Origin: Prunella strophiata
Taxonomy: Eukaryota; Chordata; Aves; Passeriformes; Prunellidae
Assembly: GCA_036583965.1 (NCBI GenBank)
Contig: JAZBQD010000028.1
Span: forward strand, 434,001-498,000
Length of the DNA: 64,000 bases
Direction: 5' to 3'
The notes below the pieces were generated by a model that saw only the letters and a program-made list of their open reading frames with translations, did not search any database and had not been told where the DNA came from. Position numbers and translations under genes: made by a program. Positions 37,802-48,400 of the stretch are shown here, one piece after another (position 1 is the first letter of the stretch; each line of letters opens with the position of its first letter).

Positions 37802-40800
37802 ATTTCAGTTTTAGCATCCTTTTATATAATAGCCAAAATATAACAATACAAATTTCTCCTTCCCAAGGGAAGGTGTGCATTCAAAGGCTAAAGCATATTC
37901 AGAGGTCCAATGAAAAAGAAAGTGGATGGGCAATAGTTATGACTACATGTTTAAGCTTTTAAAATACCTTTTATGAATCCTCATCTGAGCCAGCACTTAC
38001 TAGAGGGGCCACATGCAGACAGACCAGACCTTTCTCCAGGTCTTTCCCTCATCATGTCCTTCAGGACTTTTCTCAGAAGGCAGGATTATAACCATAAATG
38101 CATTACATCAAGCTTGCACTGCAGATCCAACACACCAAGCAGTCTCATGCCAATGCTGAAGTGAACAGAGCATTTATGAATAGAAAAGCTTCTAAATTAT
38201 GAAAATTAAGAGTATACAGCAATCTTCAGACTACAATACACAATTCTCAATGTTTTGAAGAAATCCTTTGAGCTGTGATTTATGAGTGTGAATTTATGAA
38301 TGCTCCAAGCCATTCCACTGCAGAGCTGAAGCTTTATGAAATCACGAGTGCTCACGGGGTCACTTCTGCCTCAGCAGGGAACTGCAGCCAGAAGTGAAAG
38401 GCAGAAATGTCTGAGCCACATCCCAGCTTTCACAGACCCAGTTCTAGCAGCTGACAGAGCTAGCACGGACCCAAACCCATCAGAAAAAGGTGGTATCTCT
38501 GAACTCAGAAGACACCAGCGTAAAGTGACCACACCAAATGACTCTGTCTGATGTGGGGATCTGACCACGGAACAAAATTTGGCAGTCCAACCCCAGCCCT
38601 AAAACATGAGTATAATTCTTAATGTGGCCACAGATTTCACCTATTTCTGTTACCAAATAGGTAAAATCTTGACAAGAGACAAAAAAATCTGCAAGAAAAG
38701 CAAAGCAGAGGTGGCCCAGAGCTCTCAGCTGAGGGCAGCCCGAGGTGGCTGTCAAAGCCCACACAAGTGCCCAGCTGCCTGCCTTTGGTTTGGTCTTGTT
38801 TTTAAAACTATTTAATCACTCACAGCTGGACTCAAAGCCTGAGAACACACCTCTCCAAGTTCCAAAGTAGCATGAAAAATGTACAAATTGTCTTTCAGTA
38901 ATTGTATAATTGGCATGATACAAATATTTTGGCTGAACCATGACTGGAGATTAAACGTTGGAATTTCCACTTACAAAGCAAACATCAAGAACCAACCCAT
39001 TCCTCACATTGCCCCACGTGCTCTACTTTCAAGTCTCAGCTGAGGCTTAACCTCTAAAGAAATACCCTCCACAGCTGCACTTTAATACATAATAAGAAAA
39101 ATATTAAATTATAATTAATCCATCACAATTCATTACTACATTGTTTCCTTCATAAAGTGAACTTCTCCTCTTTTCCCAGAGGAAAGGCTCTTCTTCCTCT
39201 TCTCTCTCCCAATTTAGACTCCTGTTTTTCCAAACACGACTGCAGGTGCATCCACTGTAATCCCTGAGGAAGCTGAATGTTCCTTTTCCATTACTAATAA
39301 ATGATAAAAAGGCAGGTACTAGTAGGCATTGGGACTGTTTGGCTGTGGGGCTGCCCTGGGCTGGACACAGTAACAGCTTTGTTTTGTCATTTTAAAAGAG
39401 TTTAAAGTAATTAAATTGAGAGTATAAATCCATTTTTTATTATTCTCTCTCTGTATAGCCAGCCTACTTCAGTACAAACACATTGTCCTTATTTTGTTCA
39501 AAGAAAGCACAAACAGCTTTGCAGCTGTTCGTAGCTCCTGCCATTCTCCTCAGAAATTTGCAGATCTCCTCACCTCCTTATAATTTAAATATCACACTCA
39601 GTACACCTCTTACAACAATGAAAACAGAATTCTGAGCAACATGATGAAGTGTGCACTCAATAGCCCTCAAATATTCCTTTAAAATTATTTTATTCAGACA
39701 GCATATTTTTACAGCTTTTATTTGTAGCCATAATTCTGTTCCTTTTAGTAGTATCATCTTGATTTGCCTGAAGGTGTTAACAAATGAGGTTTATAAAAAT
39801 TAGGAGTACAATGCCAGTCAGCTTCATAAGACCCACAAATTTTAATTTCAAATGGAAATATATGGTGTTTATAAATTATTTTTTTTACTGACTGCTTTGT
39901 TATGTTAAGCAGCAGGAAAAACTAATCCTATTACTATTTGTTAAAACAGTGGCATTGATTTGCTTTTTCTGAGATGTGGAAGATTGAAAGTATAGAGACT
40001 TGTCCACTCATATGGTTTTTTTATCAACATGAAAGAGTAGACTTGTGTCACTATGAGGAAAATATCTATTAACATGTCAGTTATGATATAATTTGCCTTA
40101 ATAGTGTGTAGCAACTGCAAGCTCCAAAAGTGACAGGTAAGGTACAAACATGTCACAGAAGTGAAATACAGAATAGCAATTAGCACGGAATGAAAGAACA
40201 CGGAGATGCAAATGAGCAGAGGGATGAAATCTCATCTATAGACAGAGACTGTACATGTGTGACAGACAAAACCCAGAGAGGATCAGGGGCCCTTCTGTGA
40301 CCACTGCTTTGCCAGCAGATGAAGAATCTGTCTGCTTCTATTCTGCTATGGAGGAAAACCTGCCTTTTGGCTTCCCAGGCCATTTACTACTGAAGATGGG
40401 GGTGTTTTCACTCCCTCTGTGGCAAGGGAAACACAGAGGAACCAGACAAACAGTGGACATTTGCTCCTAGAGGAGTCCAGACACATTCCCCCAAAGAAGA
40501 AAATGTTTGTAGGTAGCACCACACACTGAGGACTCAGATGTAATCATTTCTGCCTGTGCAAGTCCTTTCTTTCCACCTGATTTTCAGGTGAAGGAATTAA
40601 ACTGTTTTTCATATGCAAAGTGACAGTCACATGAAAGTACTAGCAGTAGGAGTCTGCTTTCAAAACTAACAGGATTATGCAATCCACAAGTGTACAAATA
40701 TTATTATCTCTTTTGCTCTCATTATATTAACATTTTTTAAATGAATGAATGACAAATAAAAACAGTAACTTGCACTTGCAGGAACTCTTAAATTGACATT

Positions 40801-41759
40801 AAGGGGCAAGGATAGCAGTCTGTCAGTGTTAGGTCTTACCAGCCTTGAAGCTACATCTGTCTTTAGGAAATAGAACTGAAATAGAATGAAATGTTGATCT
40901 GACAAAAAGATCTGACTTCCCTTTTATAACAGAGGAAACAATTCAGCCAGAGGAAAAGATGAACACAGGATCCACTATATACTGAAACTAATGTAACAAA
41001 TGTAACAGTCCAAATCATTCCAAAATATTAAAAGCAATGACATTTCAATTATTTAGGGGTGCTTTTTAGCTTAAAACTAATACTCTGGAAATTAGATCCA
41101 TGCCACATGGAGTAATAGTAAGACAGGTTCCATCTCTGGTGCACATTCCCAACTGAACTGACAACTCAGCAATAGTTAGAGGTAAAACAAAGAGAATATA
41201 GGATCTTACCTAGATTTCATCCAATACGGATTAGACACAGTTAATAAAAGGAAAGCATGTTTAAATGGTGCTGGCCAAAGAGGGCAGAACAGACTCAGCA
41301 GTGAAAGTTCCAGTCTGAAGTCTTCAAGATGAGTTAATTGACTTAGAGGTATATACCTGTATATTTTCAACATATTGAGACAGAGAAATCTGCTGGATCA
41401 GTATCTGCATAGATTATCTGCCATGTCAAGTGCCAGAATGCCAAATGCAGAAGAGAAGCCTGTCAGAAGCAGCTCCTGCATCAAGAGTAGATGTAGAGGT
41501 AACATTTGTACTGAGTCCTTCAGACTGGCTGCCCTTTGTGCTGGATTGTGTCTTGCTTTGTTTCTATCCAAAACTCTGCACAGAGTACACTGAGATAACC
41601 TCTCAAATGGAGAAGAGAGGTGCATACAAATCCAGAGGCACTGAGCTCAGATTTAAGCTACAGGCAGGATGCTGCAAAAATCAAAGTAATTCAGTAATTC
41701 CTCTTTAAACTGCTAAATTATGGAGAGTCACACCACACACCTGCAACTGGCCAAGAAGC

Positions 41760-41764
<5 letters not shown>

Positions 41765-41803
<39 letters not shown>
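41765..41803 (+). repeat. Uninterrupted run of 39 adenines
   Basis: The longest pure homopolymer in the window. A perfect run of this length mutates quickly by slippage, so it is either young or polymorphic. The 400 bp upstream do not read as a retrocopy of any gene I recognise, and I saw no target-site duplication matching the GTAGCCAG sequence that follows. Confidence 0.95.
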
Positions 41804-41806
<3 letters not shown>

Positions 41807-42340
41807 GCCAGAAATTAAAACTCATGTAATCTATATGATCAATATAATCTATGCAATGGTTACTTCAGTCCTCTCCAGCTGTTAGCATTAGAGTAACTGC
41901 TCTGATCTCAACATACTAGACATTATTTTAATGATGTAGCAATACAAAAAATGACCACAGTGACATTAAAATCCATTTCCATGCACTATTACCTAATTAG
42001 GTTTACAGAAAAGACCTAATTTTAAGAAGGAAGTTATTTTCTCTTCACTTACTCTGATAGCTACCCCTCTCATAGCAGTCACCTTTAGAAATTAATTCAG
42101 TTATCCATTCAATTACTCAGTTAGTCATAGTCACACTTTGCTATTTTTCCTCAAGCAGAGGGGTGTTAACTTTGACTAAATCTACCCCACATTCACACAT
42201 ATTTTCCACAGGGACAGAATTGGGTACATATGGCACTTACTGCTTCCTTACCCTTGCAGGGAACCATCACTGCATCATGCTGTGAGGTCACACTGTAATA
42301 GGATAACTTAAATTTTTTCAGGACCAAAATAATTCTTCAT

Positions 42341-42391
42341 TAAAAAAAAAACCCAAAAAAAAAAAAAACCAAAAAAAACCAAAAACAAAAC
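42341..42391 (+). repeat. A/C-rich low-complexity tract
   Basis: Runs of A separated by CC or CCC. It is responsible for the phenylalanine-rich end of a 121-codon minus-strand frame (42340-42705) that should not be taken as a gene. Confidence 0.9.
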
Positions 42392-43252
42392 AGAAGACTG
42401 AAAGAAAAAGCGTTATTTTTTACCCACAGGACTTTGAAATCACACAGCACAATTTTATGCATGGAATTCGTGAAACACAGACTAGATAGTTCAAGAAAAA
42501 TGGATACTAAACAAAGCTGGGCAGAAAAAAATTTCAAAGCCAGTGCAGCATTGTTACACAGCAAAATGAGGACAGTACAGGAAGGAAATGCAGAGGCAGG
42601 AAGTGCTTGTTCACAACAAAACTTTTTTAAGCTTTCCCTACTGATACAGAGAATTATTTCTTGAGAGCGTCTGTTGTGGCCTTTCCCCCCACCCTGAGGC
42701 CCCATTTATATTCAGTCTGACAACAGCAGATTGCTACAGCCTGAAGCTGTTTAAACTCACCCTGGCTGTAGACTCTGTGCCACAGGGGCCCCAGTCTGCC
42801 CTTTGCACATCCCAGCCTGGACCACTGACACTTCACTGACACAAACACAGAAATCTTCACCTTCTTGCAGTCCTATTTCAGCACCCTGCTGAAGGCTGCT
42901 GACATGATTCCCTTCTTCCTTCAGAAAGAAAGAATGAAAATATAGATCTACTTTACAGTTACAAGTAAGCTCCAGAATAGACAACCAAAAGTGATTATAG
43001 AATTCCTAATTTCAACGTACACCCCATGGATTAGTGTGAGGTAAAAATAAACTTGATCAGTTACAATTTCATCACTTACTTCATGCCAGAGGTGTTTTTA
43101 CTCAAAGGAGCCAGAGATCCAAGTCTGTAGCTGGAGACTCCCACGCCTCATAAATACCTGGTACATGCGTCTACTTAGAGGAACTGCATTTAATGAAAAT
43201 GCCTTTGGTTAATCAGTCAGAGGGGAAACACCTCCCTCTCCAACCCCCACTC

Positions 43253-44022
43253 AGAATCACAGAATAATGAGGTTGGAAGAGACCTCTAAGATCATCGAGT
43301 CCAACCTATGTCCTAACACCTCAACTCAGAATCTAGACTATAGCACCAAGTGCCATGTCCAGCCTTTTTTTAAACATATCCAGAGATGGTGATTCCACCA
43401 CCTCTCTGGGAAGAGCATTCCAGTTCTTTATTATTCTTTTGGTGAAAATTTTTTTCCTAATATCCAATCTGCACCTTCCCTGACATAGCTTGAGACTGTG
43501 TCCTCTGCTTCTGTCAGCTGCTGCCAGGTGGAAGAGACTGACCCCCACCTGTCCACAACCTCCCTTCAAGAAGTTGTGGAGAGCAATAAGGTCACCTCTG
43601 AGCCTCCTCTTCTCCAGGCTAAACAACCCCAGCTCCCTCAAACCTTCCTCACAGGGCTTGTGCTCCCAGCCCCTCACCAGCCTTGTTGCCTCCTCTGGAC
43701 ACGTTCAAGCAGCTCGAGATCCTTTCTAAACTGAGGGCCCCAGAACTGGACACAGCACTCCAGGTGTGCTCTCACCAGCACCGAGTACAGGGCAAGAATT
43801 ACCTCCCTGCTCCTGCTGGCCACACAATTCCTAATGCAGGCCAGGATGCCATTGGCCTTCTTGGCCACCAAGGCACACTGCTGGCTCATATTCAACCAGC
43901 TATCGACCAGCACCCCCAGGTCCCTTTCTACCTGTACACTATCCAGCCACACCCTCCCCAGCCTGTAACATTGTAGGGGATTTTTATGGCCAAAATGCAG
44001 AACTTGGCACTTACACTTCCTC
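43253..44022 (-). mobile_element. CR1 LINE, 5'-truncated, minus orientation
   Basis: This is the 3' part of a chicken-repeat-1 (CR1) non-LTR retrotransposon, about 770 bp long. On the minus strand it runs from the end of the reverse-transcriptase coding region near 44022, through the stop at 43333-43335, to a roughly 80-bp 3' untranslated region. That region ends in the ATTCTGTG-type repeat typical of CR1 (43253-43266). 5' truncation is normal for CR1, whose copies seldom keep the start of the element. CR1 normally makes no clear target-site duplication, and none is seen. It shares 165 of 170 positions with the fragment at 57024-57193, so both belong to one comparatively young subfamily. I cannot assign the subfamily with certainty. 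Confidence 0.97.
43333..44016 (-). pseudogene. CR1 reverse-transcriptase protein, C-terminal remnant with a frameshift
   Basis: The minus strand encodes the C-terminal end of the CR1 ORF2 protein, which in intact copies carries an endonuclease and reverse transcriptase that copy the element into the genome. Recognisable family segments in order are KCQVLHFGH (near 44000), [60 protein letters not shown], then [40 protein letters not shown] and [20 protein letters not shown], closing at TAG 43333-43335. The two halves lie in different frames (43674-43952 and 43333-43677). A single base missing near 43690-43700 relative to the family pattern explains the break. The catalytic core and everything N-terminal to it are absent, so the copy is dead. 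The ATGs heading these frames are internal methionines. Confidence 0.95.
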
Positions 44023-44567
44023 CCCTATGTTGGACTCCTTTACTGTAAACATAATTTTCTATCAACTATGATGAATATCAACTATGATGCCCTTGCTCAG
44101 CCTGGCTGAGATGTAATTTGCCATTCCAGATATCTCTACAGCCCATAAACTTCTGTGCCTGTGTTCATATTGGTAAGACTTAATGCCTACTTTGCCAAAG
44201 CCATAAATATCCAGTGCTGTGGGATTACCTGTATCTAAGAGCAGTACTTCAAAATACTGGATGCTGTACATCATCCCAATGAAAAATCTATAAAGAACTG
44301 TCATTCAGAGAAGCACTTATTCTGAGGGAGAGTGATTTACTCCCCTCGTGTTTGAGGCACTGCTTCCCATGCTTGCCGTGTGTACCATGAAGATTCATTT
44401 GCATCCTTATTTGACTGTTTCCTGTGTGGAGATTGGAGTGTCAGACAAGCCCCTTCCCTGGGGTGGCAGGAGGACAATCCAGGCAGCAAATTATACAAGA
44501 GCCATATGGTTCTCATATGTTTAAAGATGGCAACAAAATAGTTAACAGATTAAGGAAAAGATTAAAA
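44023..44567. other. Spacer between CR1 and LTR, no gene recognised
   Basis: About 545 bp separate the CR1 truncation point from the tandem duplication that hosts the LTR. A minus-strand frame of 80 codons (44062-44304) starts with ATG and ends near a 16-bp-period duplication; I do not recognise its product. Nothing ties this stretch to either retroelement. Confidence 0.5.
44061..44089. repeat. Paired 13-bp direct repeat, 16-bp period
   Basis: ATCAACTATGATG occurs at 44061-44073 and 44077-44089, separated by AAT. It lies just beyond the 5' truncation point of the CR1 fragment, but no mechanistic link is visible. Confidence 0.85.
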
Positions 44568-44609
44568 AACATCTTCTATTTTATATCACTAACATCTTCT
44601 ATTTTATAT
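44568..44609. repeat. 23-bp tandem duplication interrupted by the LTR
   Basis: Unit one is 44568-44590 (AACATCTTCTATTTTATATCACT without the break: AACATCTTCT, ATTTTATAT, CACT). Unit two starts identically at 44591 and is cut after 19 bases at 44609 by the LTR. Its last four bases, CACT, reappear at 45311-45314 after the LTR and its TTATAT target-site copy. The duplication therefore appears to predate the insertion. Confidence 0.85.
44604..44609. repeat. 5' target-site duplication TTATAT
   Basis: Six bases immediately before the TG of the LTR match the six bases after its terminal CA (45305-45310). A 6-bp duplication is typical of class II (beta-retrovirus-like, ERVK-type) integrations. Confidence 0.85.
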
Positions 44610-45013
44610 TGTTGGGGAAGATGAAACAAGAAAGCATTACAAATATGACTGCCTGACAAAAGATTTTGAGAATGTAGAAACTATAAGCGAGATTGAAATG
44701 AAAGCAACCTTTGAGATCCCTTAGTTACTGAACAGCAGAAAAACAATGGTGTGGCCGGCAGAAAGTAATCCCCTTTGATAGAACAATACCCTCTGCAAGC
44801 AAACAGGTCCAAGGGTCCAGCAGACCCTGCCAGCTTGGCAGAAGGGGTCCAAAGAGAAGTTTTTAGGGGTTTAAAATGTAACACAATATGGTAATGTAGT
44901 GATTCTTATAGGCTATATGTAAATGCTATAGGATTTGTATGCTGTATTAGATTGGTTAGTGAGAATCAGAATATTCAACACAGAAGAAGATTTATTGTAT
45001 TGTAACGGGAACT

Positions 45014-45090
45014 TCGCTCTCTCGCTACTCTCCTCTCGCTACTCTCTCTACTCTCTACTCTCTACTACTGCTCTCGTCGTACTCTCTTAC
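45014..45090 (+). repeat. Pyrimidine-rich CTCTCTACT tract within the LTR
   Basis: Imperfect repeats of CTCTCTACT and CTCTCGCTACT give an almost pure C/T stretch with regular A and G interruptions. It lies between the U3-like AT-rich part and the poly(A) signal. It could be a length-variable promoter element, since polypyrimidine tracts near start sites are common, but that is inference. Confidence 0.85.
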
Positions 45091-45220
45091 TTACTGACTT
45101 GTCTCAGCTCTTGCCTTTTACGTTCTTACCCTCTCATCCTCTCTACCCCTTTCTTCTCTGGGGCCTGCTCCGAGCTGCAGCTGGCAGCTCCCAGCAGGGC
45201 CCTGCACCCACGCCCTTTGC

Positions 45221-45226
45221 AATAAA
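45221..45226 (+). promoter_or_regulatory. Poly(A) signal AATAAA of the 44.6-45.3 kb LTR
   Basis: A canonical hexamer in GC-rich sequence, 78 bp before the LTR end, is in the place expected for the R region. In this composition a chance hexamer is less likely than elsewhere in the window. Confidence 0.8.
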
Positions 45227-45304
45227 CTGCAAGTTCCACGACCTGGCTTCAGAGATCTCTCGTCTCCGTCCGTCCCGACCGTGCAACCCCCCGTCTCGCC
45301 TACA

Positions 45305-45310
45305 TTATAT
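45305..45310. repeat. 3' target-site duplication TTATAT
   Basis: It matches 44604-44609 exactly and is followed by CACT, the remainder of the interrupted 23-bp unit, which supports the placement. Confidence 0.85.
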
Positions 45311-45337
45311 CACTAGAAAACCAAAGCATTTCAAGAT

Positions 45338-45470
45338 TTGTTTAAAAAAACAAAAAACAAAAAACCCACAAAAACAACAAACAACAACAAAAAAAACCCC
45401 AAAAAAACCCCAACCAACCAAACAAACAAACAAAAAAAAAAACCCAAAAAACCAAAACCAAACAAAACCA
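45338..45470 (+). repeat. A/C-rich low-complexity tract
   Basis: Over 130 bp are made almost only of A and C, with CAAA, CAAC and AACCCC-type words. It begins about 30 bp after the LTR target-site duplication. It produces lysine, asparagine and glutamine-rich or phenylalanine-rich frames on the two strands, which are not genes. Confidence 0.95.
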
Positions 45471-48400
45471 GAAAGCAAGACAACAGCGCAGATGACACCA
45501 GGCAGACAGTTTTAGCATGAAGGCAGCTCCAAAATAACCATCTGGGAAAGAAACAAGTCACGTGAGACTCCAGATCCCACATATAAAGCTAATATATTAA
45601 TCTCTAGTCTATGGGTTGTCTGTGGGTTGCTCCAGGGGATTTCTCCTTCAAGTTATCATTTTCATCAGAAACCTGAGGAAATACTCCACAAAAGGCTCAT
45701 CAAGGTTGGCATATATCCCTGTAAAATTTCACAGTCAGTAAGTCAGTGTTTCTGATAAAGCATCCTGTGCTGAAAAAAGTATCGCCTTCTCCTATATCCC
45801 TCTAAAGGATAATTTGTTTCTACAGTAATGGGCTTGCTTTGAAAGGGTGAGCAGTTTCATTAAAACTTTATTGTCATCAGTGCCTGAAAGGTGCTAAAAA
45901 GCTATAAGGTATTGTGCCTACCACTGGCATAACACAAAAGCAGCTTAAGGGTCATGAACTGAGAAACAACGGATTCAAAATTCTGAATATTCAAACCCAA
46001 AATACATATGAAATTATTTAAGCACATGACAGATAGAAATAATATGGTTTTTGAGGCCCACAACAACATATAAATCAACCTGCTAGCTTCCCCACTGTCA
46101 ACACTACACTGGCAGATGTACCCTACGGTGACTGAGCTCAGGTTTGACATCATCCCCACCTTTCCTTGAGCCCACATTACACCATGAAGTCCCAAAGCAG
46201 AAAACCTGAGTTATTGCTCCCCTGCCTGTACTCCTGATTAATGGCACAACCACAACAGTTAAAAACCTACAAGGGAAAGAGCTACACGAAAATTGCAAGT
46301 GATAGTAAAAATGTTTCCTAACAAAGGAGGCTGTGTGTTTGCAAACAAGTAATTTAATTTCCTTGCACTGCTCGGTAAACTGAAGTTTGTGAAATTAAAG
46401 TAAGATTTGTTTTCATGCTAAAATCCACTGGGAGGCTGATTATGCTGAAACACACTTCAAGTCTTAAAGGAACAAAGAGGAATGCAAACAACGTTTCAAT
46501 ATATGGAAACTGCATATTAAGTAGTTCCTTGCTTTTCCTAAATGAATACACTAAAATGAAAAAAATATTCTTACAGAGCCAAATTAAGATTTGCCACGAA
46601 GTAATGAGTAACTGCAAGCGAAATTATAGCTCTTTAGCCAGCTCATTTTATGTCACTTTCATTGCTAAATACTTTGAGGAGAATTTCTTATGCAAGAATT
46701 GTGTTGCTCTCCTTCCATAAGGCAGGTGCAGGTAAACTCCTGCTGTGGATCTGCACAAGTCCCAGATAAATTCTTATTATCATTGCCACAATGATCTGGT
46801 CTTATCCTCACATCCCAGTCACCCATTTTTCCACCAGTTTCATCCATATATAACTATCAAAACACCAGACAAACCCAAACAAGAAAGTTCATTTGACTCC
46901 AAAACTTCACTCATCATCACACTAAGAAACAAGTTGTTCTACTTGTAGGTATCAATCGTCTGGGGTCAAAACAAAGACAGAAATGTTTGAACCTAGACAA
47001 TGACATATCAATATTCAAATGATTAAGTTCTGGAGATTTCTTCCCATTTGAACTTCAGGCAAAACCAAGACAGGGATATGGAAGAAGCAGCAACAATTGC
47101 ATGTTTCACTTGAGCTAAGGCATTCAGCACTGTAGAGGCATGAGGTATTAAACACTTTAACATAGCGCAGTAGTGGATCCTCACATTTAACCTGTGTGGA
47201 AATTTGGTTTCCCAATCCTGATGCAAGTCTTTTTCCAATCCTTCCCTCTTTCACTTATAGAAAAAATGGGGGGAAAACCATCTCTGTTGATCTCATGAGC
47301 ATATCTCAAAATTACATCCAAATCAAGTGCATGCATAATGATCTCACATGATATGAAATTGTTCATGAATTGTTCATGAATGTAAATTTCAACAGATATT
47401 TTTGGTAAATTTCTATAAATGTGAATCTTTGGGTTGTTTTAAAACAGTACATTTTGAAATGCTTCTCTTGGAAAATGAGAAAAAGTCCGTCCCAAGAAAT
47501 GCTGCTGGGTGGCTCAAGTCACAAAATAGCAGGGATATCTCCCCCTCACAGAGTTGCAGGAGTTTCATCTGAGAGTATTTCCTTTCAGAAGTTTTCTAAA
47601 TCTCAAATGAATTAAAAGGAAAATGGTGCAGGCATTAACCTCCTGGAATTCTGGACTGCTTGGATGCTTCCACCAAGCCTTCAAAGGCTGCTCTTAGGAT
47701 TCTTATCATAGCAGATGGATTTCACTCAAATGGCCCCATCTGTCACTTCTTGTTCATGTGGCTGCAGCCTGAACTCAAAGAACACCTAGGGCACATTTTC
47801 ATCAAAATGCCTGGCTAAGCAATCTAAGAGATGAAAGAGATAAAGAAGATAATGCTCCAAATCTTACACTGAGCAGAGAATCTGACCCAAACAAAATTAA
47901 ATTCTGCCAGATTCACTCACATTAAGAGATGGGAATAGAATATTCCCCCCTGCTCCCTTCACCCAACAAGTTGCAGAGATATTTGGCAGAGGGAATTTTC
48001 TCCTTGCTGTCATTTCCTATTTTCCAGGGTTTGGCCATCTGTCCATTATTAGGCCCCTTTGAATGAGAAATCAGTTTAGAAGCACAGAGTCATCTTCACA
48101 ACTGTTCTGTTGCAGGGCAGATAAGGATAGAAAGGGATGATTAAAGCTTTTGCTGGCTAATAATAAAAGAAAGCAGGAGAAGGAAAAAAGAGCTGATCTG
48201 AGTCTTGCAAGACAGAAGGTGGGTTCAAACTCCTGCTGCCCAGAATTCACCTGTCTGGAGGAACAGAATCCAGCGCACGCTTGGCAGCACAACACATCCA
48301 TTTTAAATGTAAAGCACCTGGGTTTATAAAAATGCCCTAATTTCAAGCACGTCCAGTCAGATGCAGATGTTCAATTTCCAGTGAAGAAAGGTGAATCATA

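Larger units (their letters stand above)
25741..43252. other. Non-coding sequence with simple repeats, no gene recognised
   Basis: About 17.5 kb of mainly AT-rich DNA without a recognisable gene. Frames reach 121 codons (42340-42705, minus), explained by an A/C-rich tract, and 113-114 codons (37621-37962; 35726-36070, minus) with no recognisable domain. Simple sequence includes a 12-bp tandem at 26383-26406, A tracts at 34729-34759 and 41765-41803, T/G-rich tracts at 37553-37610 and 37747-37801, and an A/C-rich tract at 42341-42391. A five-unit CAG run at about 35122-35136 is too short to be notable. A conserved non-coding element could be hidden here but cannot be seen from one sequence. Confidence 0.65.
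44610..45304 (+). mobile_element. Solo LTR of a class II-like endogenous retrovirus
   Basis: A 695-bp element starts TGTTGGGGAAG and ends CGCCTACA, giving the canonical TG...CA termini, and is flanked by the exact 6-bp duplication TTATAT. It contains a poly(A) signal AATAAA at 45221-45226, followed by about 78 bp of C-rich U5-like sequence. A pyrimidine-rich CTCTCTACT tract occupies 45014-45090. The 6-bp duplication and length suit an ERVK-type (class II) element; similarity to songbird ERVK LTRs is recollection only. No gag, pol or env lies on either side, so internal sequence was most likely lost by recombination between the two LTRs. The 96-codon and 138-codon frames overlapping it (44935-45225, 45099-45515) are by-products. 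Intact flanking duplications suggest a moderately recent insertion. Confidence 0.92.

Noticed and set aside
42340..42705. 121-codon minus-strand frame with a phenylalanine-rich end
   Set aside because: The tail is the A/C-rich tract read on the opposite strand, and the rest has no recognisable domain.
44062..44304. 80-codon minus-strand frame beside the CR1 fragment, considered as a captured exon or CR1 extension
   Set aside because: It shares no CR1 protein motif and no recognisable domain, and lies beyond the point where CR1 similarity ends.
45099..45515. 138-codon plus-strand frame with a lysine- and asparagine-rich tail
   Set aside because: It runs from the LTR U5 through the A/C-rich tract; the composition explains it entirely.
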